Source: an uncultured Lachnospiraceae bacterium
Lineage (GTDB): Bacteria > Bacillota > Clostridia > Lachnospirales > Lachnospiraceae
Assembly: GCA_902766655.1 (NCBI GenBank)
Contig: CACXEL010000215.1
Span: 1-7,177, forward strand
Direction of reading: 5' to 3'
Length of the DNA stretch: 7,177 nt
The translations under genes were made by a program, and so were the position numbers. Every line of letters starts with the position of its first letter. Within the stretch, counting starts at the first letter, position 1. The notes beneath the pieces were generated by a model. The model saw nothing but the letters and a program-made list of their open reading frames with translations. It was not told the origin of the DNA and made no database searches. Positions 1 through 6,049 of this stretch are shown here, in pieces.

Positions 1-1402
1 CGTTGGCGCAGAGGACCCGGAAGACGTCGTCATAGTCGATGACCGACTCGCTTCTCCCGAGGAAGAGGTAGCCGTTGTCGTTCAGGGCCATGTGGAAAAT
101 GGCAAACAGGTTCCGCTGCAGCACCGTCTGGAAGTAAATCAGCAGGTTCCGGCAGCTGATCAGATCCAGCTTGCCGAAGGGCGGGTCCTGGAAGACGTTA
201 TGCTGGGCAAAGATGATCATCTTGCGGATCTCGTGCCGGATCACATACTTGTTGCCCTTGCGGGTAAAGAAGCGGCTGAGGCGCGGTACGCTCACGTCCT
301 CGATGATATTGTCACCGTAGACGCCCTTGTTGGCCTGCGCGATGGCGTCCGAATCCAGGTCTGTGGCGAAGATCTTGATTTCCCGCCTGTTCCCCAGTTC
401 CTCCATGCACTCAGCGAAGAGGATGGCGATGGAGTAGGCCTCCTCACCTGTGGAGCAGCCGGCCACCCAGACGCGGATCTGCTCCGATGGCTTGGTGTTC
501 TCGACCAGGGGCCGGACGACCTGGTCCTTCAGGACCTCGAAATAGTCCGGATCCCGGAAAAATGAAGTAACCCCGATCAGCACCTCCTTGGCCAGGAGGC
601 GCGCCTCGTCCGGGTTGCCCGAGAGGTAGTTGACGTACTCCCGCAGGTTCCGGTTATGGGTCAGGACCAGCCTTCTCTCGATCCGCCTCAGTATCGTGGT
701 CTGCTTGTAATAGGTATAGTTGATGTTGGTCACGTCCCGCAGGATCGTGAAGACCTGGGACATGAGATCGTCATCCGTCAGGAGCTGGCGGGCGCTGGAG
801 GAGGCCATGGACTGGGCGATGTGGGCCAGCTCCCGGGCGATGGAGTCCGGGCTCTGGATGAGGTCCACAAAGCCGGTCGAAATGGCATTCCTCGGCATGC
901 CGTCAAACTTGGCGCTGTCGGGAGACTGAACGATAATGAGGCCGTTCCGCTCCTTGATGGACCGGATCCCGTTGGTCCCGTCCGACCCGGTGCCCGAAAG
1001 GATCACGGCGACAGCCCGGTTCTCGTAGGAGGCAGCCAAAGACCGGAAGAAAATGTCGATCGGATGATTGATCTTGGTGTGGTTGTACTCCCTGAGGCGA
1101 AGAACGTCCGCCTCGATCTCAAGGTTATACCTGGGCGGAATCATATAGATACAGTTGCGCTCCACGCGCATCCCATCCCTGACTTCCTTGACCGGCATCA
1201 CAGTGTACTTGCCCAGGATATCCGACAGAAGGCTCTTGTGGTCCGGAGCCAGGTGCTGGATGATGACAAAGGACATCCCCGTATTGCTCGGAAGAAACGT
1301 CAGGAACTGCTGCAGGGCTTCCAGCCCTCCGGCAGAAGCACCGATTCCGACTACGCAATTCGGCCGGATATCGTGCGGTAAATTGGCTGGTTTATATTCC
1401 AT
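1..1402 (-). CDS. CheB-CheR fusion protein (methylesterase + SAM methyltransferase), 3' part outside window
   Basis: The reverse strand reads open from an ATG at 1402 to the window edge (467 codons, no stop). Residues ~15-200 are a CheB methylesterase domain: a GIGASAGGLEAL nucleophile loop (Ser23), IIQHL (His50) and SGTGSDGT (Asp141), spaced like the CheB Ser-His-Asp triad. From ~208 a CheR domain follows: an N-terminal helical part with ILRRIERR, then the SAM-binding AGCSTGEEAYS (314-324), FATDLDSDAIAQA, and DLISCRNLLIYF near the edge. CheB removes and CheR adds methyl groups on receptor glutamates. Fused forms usually continue into PAS and often histidine kinase domains, so much of the protein is probably missing here. 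There is no receiver domain ahead of CheB, so control by CheA phosphorylation in the classical way is unlikely. An AGGTGG ribosome binding site precedes the start. It has its own promoter and stands alone, with no other chemotaxis gene in view. The family is certain; the pathway is not. Confidence 0.95.
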   Translation of the reverse strand, partial: MEYKPANLPHDIRPNCVVGIGASAGGLEALQQFLTFLPSNTGMSFVIIQHLAPDHKSLLSDILGKYTVMPVKEVRDGMRVERNCIYMIPPRYNLEIEADVLRLREYNHTKINHPIDIFFRSLAASYENRAVAVILSGTGSDGTNGIRSIKERNGLIIVQSPDSAKFDGMPRNAISTGFVDLIQSPDSIARELAHIAQSMASSSARQLLTDDDLMSQVFTILRDVTNINYTYYKQTTILRRIERRLVLTHNRNLREYVNYLSGNPDEARLLAKEVLIGVTSFFRDPDYFEVLKDQVVRPLVENTKPSEQIRVWVAGCSTGEEAYSIAILFAECMEELGNRREIKIFATDLDSDAIAQANKGVYGDNIIEDVSVPRLSRFFTRKGNKYVIRHEIRKMIIFAQHNVFQDPPFGKLDLISCRNLLIYFQTVLQRNLFAIFHMALNDNGYLFLGRSESVIDYDDVFRVLCAN

Positions 1403-1462
1403 GATCCACCTCTTCCATTGAACCGGACAGCTGGCCGCTGACCGTGTGACTATAATACAATC

Positions 1463-1491
1463 ATTGTAGTTCTTGTCACGACATTTGTCAA
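1463..1491 (-). promoter_or_regulatory. Sigma-A type promoter for the CheB-CheR gene
   Basis: Read on the minus strand, TTGACA (1491-1486) and TACAAT (1468-1463) are separated by exactly 17 bases. This is a near-perfect housekeeping promoter about 60 bases before the ATG at 1402. The -10 hexamer is one arm of a perfect 13-base palindrome (1456-1468, TACAAT-C-ATTGTA), so a dimeric regulator could bind over it. That last point is inference. Confidence 0.8.
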
Positions 1492-1549
1492 TTTCACACA
1501 AATAGTTACCTATAATTTCATCATTTAGCGACAATTAATTTGTCAATTT
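1483..1549. repeat. Two 12-base direct repeats upstream of the CheB-CheR gene
   Basis: ATTTGTCAATTT occurs identically at 1483-1494 and 1538-1549, a 55-base offset (about five helical turns). Additional TGTC/GACA elements lie at 1474-1477, 1480-1483 and 1530-1533. The downstream copy contains the -35 element of the CheB-CheR promoter. The upstream copy also contains TTGACA on the minus strand but has no good -10 at the right distance. This could be a pair of regulator sites or a decayed duplicate promoter. Confidence 0.5.
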
Positions 1550-1552
1550 TCG

Positions 1553-1609
1553 CCGGAAGAACCGCCGTTCCGGGAATACGGCCCCGAGGAGCCGTACACG
1601 TCCGGCTCC
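1553..1609 (-). other. GC-rich stretch with three small hairpins, two mutually exclusive
   Basis: The region 1550-1610 between terminator and promoter has no convincing gene. It can form GGAGCCG/CGGCTCC (1588-1609, 7 bp, 8-base loop), TACGGC/GCCGTA (1577-1596, 6 bp, 8-base loop) and CCGGAA/TTCCGG (1553-1573, 6 bp, 9-base loop). The first two share bases 1588-1596 and cannot both form. None is followed by a U run on either strand. It may simply be decayed sequence just past the terminator. Confidence 0.35.
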
Positions 1610-1660
1610 AAAAAAACCGCCATGGGGGCGGAGGCCAAATGCTCCGGTCCCGCATGGCGG
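1610..1660 (-). terminator. Strong intrinsic terminator ending the BI-1/EF-Tu-D2/small-ORF unit
   Basis: On the minus strand CCGCCATG (1660-1653) pairs perfectly with CATGGCGG (1624-1617). An inner CGGAG/CTCCG stem extends the hairpin, and seven Ts follow at once (1616-1610). It begins 11 bases after the stop of the small ORF at 1672, and separates that unit from the CheB-CheR promoter. Confidence 0.88.
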
Positions 1661-1671
1661 TACCCTGTTCT

Positions 1672-1746
1672 TCATATCAACAAGCGGCCTGGCCAGGGAG
1701 CATACAGCTCTCCCCTCATACAGTAACCGCAAGTCTGATCCTTCAT
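1672..1746 (-). CDS. 24-residue small ORF, possible 5' remnant of a HIT-family gene
   Basis: The ATG at 1746 follows a perfect AGGAGG (1759-1754) with 7 bases spacing, the best ribosome binding site in the window. The peptide begins MKDQTCGYCMRGELY and stops after 24 residues. The C-x-x-C followed by x-GEL resembles, from memory, the N terminus of clostridial HIT-family nucleotide hydrolases (CxYCMxGEL...), but everything downstream, including the His triad, is absent. No HIT-like residues appear in the other two frames before the terminator. Two readings are possible: a gene that lost its body by deletion or frameshift but kept its translation start and terminator, or a true small Cys-containing peptide. 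It lies 80 bases after the EF-Tu-domain gene with no promoter of its own visible, so it is probably co-transcribed with it. Confidence 0.4.
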   Translation of the reverse strand: MKDQTCGYCMRGELYAPWPGRLLI

Positions 1747-1783
1747 GTTTAATCCTCCTGTCATTTGTGATCTTTACAGCAAT

Positions 1784-1807
1784 GGCGCTGCCCGTTACGG
1801 CAGCGCC
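1784..1807 (-). other. Hairpin between the EF-Tu-domain gene and the small ORF
   Basis: GGCGCTGCC (1784-1792) and GGCAGCGCC (1799-1807) form a perfect 9-bp stem with a 6-base loop, 19 bases after the stop of the EF-Tu-domain gene. There is no T run on either side, so a classic intrinsic terminator is not supported. It could cause pausing, protect an RNA 3' end, or act as a weak terminator. Confidence 0.55.
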
Positions 1808-1826
1808 TCAGAGTTCACGTATCGTA

Positions 1827-2348
1827 TCATTTCTTCGACTCGGCAGTGATATGGTCGTGCGGGGAAGCCTGCCCTCTGGCCACACCTCTCAGAAGAAGTC
1901 CGACGTTCTCACCGGCCCCGGCCCGCTCCATCTTTTTTCGGAAGGCCTCGATCCCGATGATCTTGACCGGTATCCTTTCCCCGCCCTGCCGGACGAGCTC
2001 GGCGTCGTCCCCGACGCGTACCACGCCCTCCAGGACCGGCCCGGTGACCACGGTCCCCCTTCCGGAGATGGCGAACACGTCATCGATCCTGAAATCAAAA
2101 CCGCCGAGGACGTACTCATCGTCCACCACCGCTTTCTGCCTGCGGATGCTGCTGCCGATTCCCCTCCTGCGGATATCCTCCCCGGCTTTCTCGGGGTCGT
2201 TCATGGCATCCAGGTCTGCGGAATGCTGCACCTGCTGGTAGATACCTTCCTTGCGCTGGGCTTCCTCCCTGCGCCGGGCCAGGTCCTTCATCTCCGCCGC
2301 GATCAGGTCGTCTGGCGGAGTCCTGCGGAATCTGTCAAAAATACCCAT
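1827..2348 (-). CDS. Stand-alone EF-Tu domain 2-like protein (no GTPase domain)
   Basis: This is a 173-residue protein. Residues 1-45 are charged and probably helical, starting MGIFDRFRR. Residues ~86-160 closely match domain 2 of elongation factor Tu: RIDDVFAISGRGTVVTG followed by V-x-EG-V-x-VGD, then GIEAFRKKME-x-A-x-AGENVGLLLRG. In EF-Tu this beta barrel contacts the aminoacyl end of tRNA and the ribosome. No P-loop, DxxG or NKxD is present, so it cannot itself be a GTPase, although database pipelines often label such proteins 'EF-Tu/IF-2/RF-3 family GTPase'. Its role is unknown; a ligand- or RNA-binding barrel is a guess. The start is supported by AAGGAGA (2361-2355) 6 bases upstream. It lies 42 bases after the BI-1 gene without an intervening promoter, so the two are probably co-transcribed. 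Domain identity is firm, function open. Confidence 0.9.
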   Translation of the reverse strand: MGIFDRFRRTPPDDLIAAEMKDLARRREEAQRKEGIYQQVQHSADLDAMNDPEKAGEDIRRRGIGSSIRRQKAVVDDEYVLGGFDFRIDDVFAISGRGTVVTGPVLEGVVRVGDDAELVRQGGERIPVKIIGIEAFRKKMERAGAGENVGLLLRGVARGQASPHDHITAESKK

Positions 2349-2390
2349 GTCAGGTCTCCTTCCGTCGGTCTTCAGGCATGCGGCCGGGCA

Positions 2391-3203
2391 TTATTTTCTG
2401 GACTTACCGCCCCTCAGGGCCAGGATCCGCACGATCCTCAGGAAGAGGTTGACGAAATCCAGGTAGAGCTGCAGGGCGCCGAAAATGGAGGCCTTGGCCA
2501 GCAGGGAGCTGTCGCCGCCCTGGCTGTAGTAATAGTAATAGTTCTTGAGCCTGGAGACGTCGTAGGCGGTGTAGGCCAGGAAGATGGCGATACCCGCGTA
2601 GCACAGGAACATATCCATCCACGCAAGCTTCAGGAAAAGGTTGATGACACTCAGAACAATCAGCATGATGAGGCCTGTGAATATGTAGGGCCGGATGCTG
2701 TCGAGCTGGAGATGGAAGATCCTGGCGGCAGCCGCCATCCCGCCGAACATGACAGCCGTGATGGCGAAGGCCAGAATAAGGACACTCAGCTCAAAGATCA
2801 TGAAATAAAGTGAGAACGTGAAGCCTGTCAGGGCCGCATAGGCGAAGAAGAGAAGCCTGGCCGTGCTGACCGAGAGCTTCTGGACCATGGCCGACAGGGC
2901 TATGACCACGACGAACTCGGCGATGGTGGCGCCGATGAGGACGACCTGGAGACTTCCACCGATGGCCATCCGATATACCAGGCCGCTGTAGGCTGCGTAC
3001 ATGGCGATGCCGAAGGTGACGAGCAGGCCGGCCATCATCCAGAGGAAAGTCCCGGTGATGAACTGATTAAGTGTCAGCGCCGAGGAGCCTCCCATGGCCC
3101 GGCTGGCGAACTGGTTCCCGTTCTCATCCGTGTAATACGTGTTCTGTCCGCTTCTCGTGTCCATATCATAGTCGTCAAAGCGAAGATCGTTATTGTCGTT
3201 CAT
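2391..3203 (-). CDS. Bax inhibitor-1 / YccA family membrane protein
   Basis: This is a 270-residue multi-pass membrane protein. After an acidic, Asn/Asp-rich cytoplasmic N terminus (1-45) come about seven hydrophobic segments (~48-70, 84-106, 114-134, 137-158, 171-192, 196-214, 238-261). The family signature GALQLYLDFVNLFLRIVRIL sits in the last one. Asp215 (in AYDVSRLK) and Asp249 (in LYLDF) correspond to the aspartate pair that gates the pH-sensitive Ca2+ leak in Bacillus subtilis YetJ; this is my alignment by eye. The link between them is long and carries five tyrosines in a row (222-226). The start at 3203 is chosen over one 29 codons upstream because GGGAGG (3216-3211) lies 7 bases before it and the longer form would run through the promoter. 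It heads the unit with the EF-Tu-domain gene. Physiological role in this organism is unknown; ion leak or stress function is inferred from the family. Confidence 0.93.
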   Translation of the reverse strand: MNDNNDLRFDDYDMDTRSGQNTYYTDENGNQFASRAMGGSSALTLNQFITGTFLWMMAGLLVTFGIAMYAAYSGLVYRMAIGGSLQVVLIGATIAEFVVVIALSAMVQKLSVSTARLLFFAYAALTGFTFSLYFMIFELSVLILAFAITAVMFGGMAAAARIFHLQLDSIRPYIFTGLIMLIVLSVINLFLKLAWMDMFLCYAGIAIFLAYTAYDVSRLKNYYYYYSQGGDSSLLAKASIFGALQLYLDFVNLFLRIVRILALRGGKSRK

Positions 3204-3210
3204 AATGATA

Positions 3211-3216
3211 CCTCCC
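3211..3216 (-). promoter_or_regulatory. Ribosome binding site that fixes the BI-1 start
   Basis: GGGAGG on the minus strand ends 7 bases before the ATG at 3203. The alternative in-frame ATG at 3290 has no comparable site and lies upstream of the promoter elements. Confidence 0.8.
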
Positions 3217-3241
3217 TTACAACATATCTGTATTCGGTAAA

Positions 3242-3270
3242 ATGATACCATTCCCGCCGATAAAAGGCAA
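3242..3270 (-). promoter_or_regulatory. Sigma-A type promoter for the BI-1 unit
   Basis: On the minus strand TTGCCT (3270-3265) and TATCAT (3247-3242) are 17 bases apart. The predicted transcript would start about 32 bases before the ATG at 3203. The rest of the 194-base gap (3271-3397) shows no convincing terminator for the upstream CNNM pair, so readthrough into this unit is possible. Confidence 0.65.
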
Positions 3271-3397
3271 GAAATGGGGGAATTCTTCACAAAAGTATCA
3301 TAAAAAGGGGCAAATGATCATCCACCTGAGACACAGCGCCCGCAACACGCCCGAGCCGTGCAGATGCGCATTCCCGGAAAAACAGGCCGGCGCCCCT

Positions 3398-4663
3398 TCA
3401 TTGCTCCGCAGCCGGTTCCTTGCGCACCAGGACTCTCTCCACGCGGTGATCGCTCATGACCAGAACGCTGATCGTCATGTCCCCGTACCGGAAGGAATCG
3501 CCCACATTGGGGAATCGCCCGAAGCTCTCGACGGTCCAGCCTCCTACGGTGCCGCTCTCCGCATCAAAAGTCTCCTCCCGGATGCCGGCCAGCTCCAGGA
3601 AGACGCCGATGGGCATATCCCCGTCCACCTCGTAGACGTTGTCCGACCGGCGGACCACCTCGTCCTCCACGGTGTCAGTCTCGTCCCAGATCTCGCCGAC
3701 CACCTGCTCCAGGACGTCCTCCATGGAAATGACGCCCAACGTCCCGCCGTACTCATCCACCACAATGGCCAGGTGCTGGCGGTTCCGCCTGAACTCGGCC
3801 AGGACCTCCGGCAGCTTCATGGTCCGATAGACGTAGAGGGGAGGCATAAGGAGGGTCCGGATGTCCAGATTGTCATCCTCCGTCAGCGCCTTCAGGAAGT
3901 GGTTCATATGCAGAATGCCGATCACGTGGTCAATACTGTCCTCGTAGACGGGTATCCGGGTGTGGTGGGCACCTTCGATCGTCTCCACGATCTCCTCCAG
4001 ACTGTCCCCTATGTCGATGGCCGTCACGTCCACCCGGGCCGTCATGGCCTCGGAGGCGGAAACGTCGGAGAAATCGATGGCGTTCTGGACCAGCTCGCTC
4101 TGGTCCTCGTCCAGGACCTTCTCGTCCTCGGCCGTCTCTATGATGGTGGACAGCTCGTCCACCTTCTCGTCCGCGTCCGTGCCGGTCTGCTCCCCCTTGA
4201 AGGGCATGGAAATCAGCCGGACCAGGGCGACCACGAGCAGGACCAGGGGCTTTAGGATCACCATGAGGACCCGGACCGGGACCGCATGGCGCTCCGCCAC
4301 CATATTGGCGCCCTTCTTGGCCGTGATCTTGGGAATCGTCTCCCCGAAAATGATGACCGCCACCGTGATGATCACGGTAGCCACCCAGGCGTAGGCGTCC
4401 GTCCCGGCGATCAGGATCACCGCGACCGAGCCCAGGGACGAGCAGGCCACGTTCACCAGGTTGTTTCCTATCAGTATAGCCGACAGCGCATCGTCAAAAT
4501 GCTCCGCTATGTAGAGGGCCAGGCCGGCCTTCCTTACGCCGTCCTCCTTCCTGCCCTCCAGCCGCATCTTGTTGCAGGCCGAGTAGGCCATCTCCGACCC
4601 CGAGAAGAAGCTGGAGAGGTAAATGCAGACAATGATACCTGCAATCACAAGGTATGTCGTCAT
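3398..4663 (-). CDS. CNNM/CBS/CorC-HlyC family transporter-like protein, canonical copy
   Basis: This 421-residue protein has the standard hemolysin-C/CorC architecture. Residues 1-150 form the CNNM (DUF21) membrane domain with about four hydrophobic segments and the motifs FSGSE (20-24), IGNN (65-68) and FGETIPK (106-112). A linker to ~205 leads to a CBS pair (~207-330), with MTARVD (207-212), RIPVYED (236-242), VVDEYGG (301-307) and GEIWDE (323-328). The CorC_HlyC C-terminal domain follows (~340-415). Characterised relatives export Mg2+ or protect against excess Mg2+, and the CBS pair binds ATP-Mg. Hemolysin naming is historical. The start ATG overlaps the previous gene's stop as ATGA, with GGGAGGTG (4678-4671) 7 bases upstream inside that gene, so the two are translationally coupled. 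All recognisable membrane motifs are intact, so I take this as the transport-competent copy of the pair. Substrate is inferred. Confidence 0.93.
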   Translation of the reverse strand: MTTYLVIAGIIVCIYLSSFFSGSEMAYSACNKMRLEGRKEDGVRKAGLALYIAEHFDDALSAILIGNNLVNVACSSLGSVAVILIAGTDAYAWVATVIITVAVIIFGETIPKITAKKGANMVAERHAVPVRVLMVILKPLVLLVVALVRLISMPFKGEQTGTDADEKVDELSTIIETAEDEKVLDEDQSELVQNAIDFSDVSASEAMTARVDVTAIDIGDSLEEIVETIEGAHHTRIPVYEDSIDHVIGILHMNHFLKALTEDDNLDIRTLLMPPLYVYRTMKLPEVLAEFRRNRQHLAIVVDEYGGTLGVISMEDVLEQVVGEIWDETDTVEDEVVRRSDNVYEVDGDMPIGVFLELAGIREETFDAESGTVGGWTVESFGRFPNVGDSFRYGDMTISVLVMSDHRVERVLVRKEPAAEQ

Positions 4664-5943
4664 TTCCCCTCACCTCCCTTCCCGGAGGTCTCCGGAAGCT
4701 TGATGCTGACCCGGCGGATCCGATTGTGCTCCATCCTGGCCACCGTCACGGTGAGACCGTGATAGCCGAAGGCGTCCGAGACCCCCGGCACGGCGGGAAA
4801 GTGCTCGAAGACCCATTCGGCCAGGCGCTTGTTGCGCATATCCTCGTCCTCCTCCGGGTCCTCAAAGCCGATCTCCGCGAAGGTGTCCCCCACCGTCTCC
4901 TCGGCGTCGACCACGAAGCGGCCGCTGCCCAGGTCGATGATGGGTGTTTCCACCACGTCGTCCTCGTCCCAGATGTCGCCGACCAGCTCCTCCAGGATAT
5001 CCTCGATGGTGACGATGCCGGCCGTCCCGCCGTAGTGGTCGGAGACGATGGCCAGGGACTGGCGTTCCTTGGACATGAGGGGGAGCAGGTCATGGACGTT
5101 GGCCGTCATGGTGACAAAAAGCGGTTCGTCCAGAAGGCTCCGAAGATCCAGGTCCTTGCCCTCCCGCAGGAAGGCCCGCAGATAGCGGCGGATCCGCAGG
5201 ATACCTATGATATTGTCGATGGTATCCTCGTATACCGGCAGACGGCTGAAGGTGGTGTTTTTGACCACGTCCAGGATCTTCTCCGGATCGTCGTCAATGT
5301 CGATGGCCACCAGGTCCACCCGGGGCGTGAGAACGCCCTCGACCGTGATCTCGTTGAACTGGAGGGCCGAGGAGATGAGGTCCCCGTGCTCCTCGTCAAG
5401 GCTTCCCTCCTCCGTCATGTCCTCAATGATGTCGTAGAGCTCATCCTCCGTCACGGAGACGGGCGGATCTCCTTTGGACAGGCGGCTGGCTGCATTTCCG
5501 ATGGCAGCCAGGAGGGCCGAGGCAGGCCTGAAGATGAAAATGAGGACACTCAGAAGCCCGATACAGCGGAGCGAAAAGAATTCACTGTACTTCTTGGCTA
5601 TGCTCTTGGGAAGCATCTCGGCGAAGAAGAAGAGGAAAAGCGACATCACGACGGTGCTGAGCGTAACCGCAGAAAGCCCCCACCGGCGGGTCACCCAGAC
5701 GGTGATCAGCGAGGCGGAAGCGAGATGCGCGATATTGGTGCAGATGAGAAGCGTACTGATCGTGCGGTCGAAATTGTCGAGCGCGTCCATGACCTGCCCG
5801 GCGGGCCTTGAGCCCCGCTCGGCCAGCGTCTTCATGCGCACCCGGGACACGGAGGAAAGAGCGGTCTCGGTGACCGCGATGTAGTCTGCGAAGAGAACTA
5901 GTATCAGTGTGATGAGTAAGGGCGTTAGGCCGCCGTCGTCCAT
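4660..5943 (-). CDS. CNNM/CBS/CorC-HlyC family protein, divergent paralogue
   Basis: This 427-residue protein has the same domain order as its downstream neighbour: membrane CNNM domain (1-150), CBS pair (~206-327) with TPRVD (206-210), RLPVYED (234-240), SDHYGG (301-306) and GDIWDE (322-327), then the CorC_HlyC domain (~335-415), which has an acidic insert (361-369, EDPEEDEDM). The membrane motifs are altered: YIAVTE (21-26) in place of FFSGSE, ICTN (67-70) in place of IGNN, and FAEMLPK (107-113) in place of FGETIPK. Thus the first serine is alanine, one asparagine is threonine and a glycine is alanine, although the glutamate and LPK are kept. These motifs line the Mg2+ site in solved family structures, so this copy may transport differently or act as a partner of the other. 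GGAGG (5953-5949) lies 5 bases before the ATG. It is first in the two-gene operon and diverges from the plus-strand gene at 6114. Confidence 0.92.
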   Translation of the reverse strand: MDDGGLTPLLITLILVLFADYIAVTETALSSVSRVRMKTLAERGSRPAGQVMDALDNFDRTISTLLICTNIAHLASASLITVWVTRRWGLSAVTLSTVVMSLFLFFFAEMLPKSIAKKYSEFFSLRCIGLLSVLIFIFRPASALLAAIGNAASRLSKGDPPVSVTEDELYDIIEDMTEEGSLDEEHGDLISSALQFNEITVEGVLTPRVDLVAIDIDDDPEKILDVVKNTTFSRLPVYEDTIDNIIGILRIRRYLRAFLREGKDLDLRSLLDEPLFVTMTANVHDLLPLMSKERQSLAIVSDHYGGTAGIVTIEDILEELVGDIWDEDDVVETPIIDLGSGRFVVDAEETVGDTFAEIGFEDPEEDEDMRNKRLAEWVFEHFPAVPGVSDAFGYHGLTVTVARMEHNRIRRVSIKLPETSGKGGEGK

Positions 5944-5980
5944 AAAAACCTCCAGATGCTTAAGAAAGGTTGCAACGCTT

Positions 5981-6009
5981 ATTGTAACATATATCTGTTG
6001 ACATTTGCA
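5981..6009 (-). promoter_or_regulatory. Extended -10 promoter for the CNNM pair
   Basis: On the minus strand TG-T-TACAAT (5989-5981) is an extended -10 element. The position 17 bases further up holds TGCAAA (6009-6004), a poor -35, which fits with reliance on the extended -10. Transcription would start about 30 bases before the ATG at 5943. Confidence 0.6.
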
Positions 6010-6025
6010 GACCTTTCTCCATGAT
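5998..6025 (+). promoter_or_regulatory. Possible distal promoter for the ParB-like/BMP gene
   Basis: TTGACA (5998-6003) is a perfect -35 on the plus strand, with CATGAT (6020-6025) 16 bases on as a mediocre -10. It lies within the region needed for the opposing CNNM promoter. Confidence 0.35.
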
Positions 6026-6049
6026 TTTATTTCCCTTTTGCGTGCTCTG

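Noticed and set aside
656..1381. Plus-strand open frame of 241 codons, and the shorter one at 92-565
   Set aside because: Both are antisense to the CheB-CheR gene, whose catalytic motifs read on the minus strand.
1535..1732. Minus-strand 65-codon frame overlapping the small ORF
   Set aside because: Its start lacks a ribosome binding site, it runs through the terminator and it uses a different frame from the ATG that follows AGGAGG.
1767..2813. Plus-strand open frame of 348 codons
   Set aside because: It lies opposite the EF-Tu-domain and BI-1 genes and spans the gap between them. Its composition (many His, Asp, Gly, Val, Pro) is typical of the mirror frame of GC-rich genes, and it has no ribosome binding site or family motif.
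3204..3290. Longer N terminus for the BI-1 protein (ATG at 3290)
   Set aside because: The added 29 codons would span the -35/-10 elements, and the ribosome binding site supports the ATG at 3203.
3290..3397. Possible terminator after the CNNM pair (short GCCGG/CCGG and ATCAT/ATGAT pairings)
   Set aside because: Stems are only 4-5 bp and not followed by a T run after a GC-rich hairpin.
3242..4255. Plus-strand open frame of 337 codons
   Set aside because: It starts inside the BI-1 promoter and runs opposite the canonical CNNM gene; mirror-frame composition only.
4654..5811. Plus-strand open frame of 385 codons
   Set aside because: It is the mirror frame of the clearly recognisable divergent CNNM protein; no domain is seen in it.
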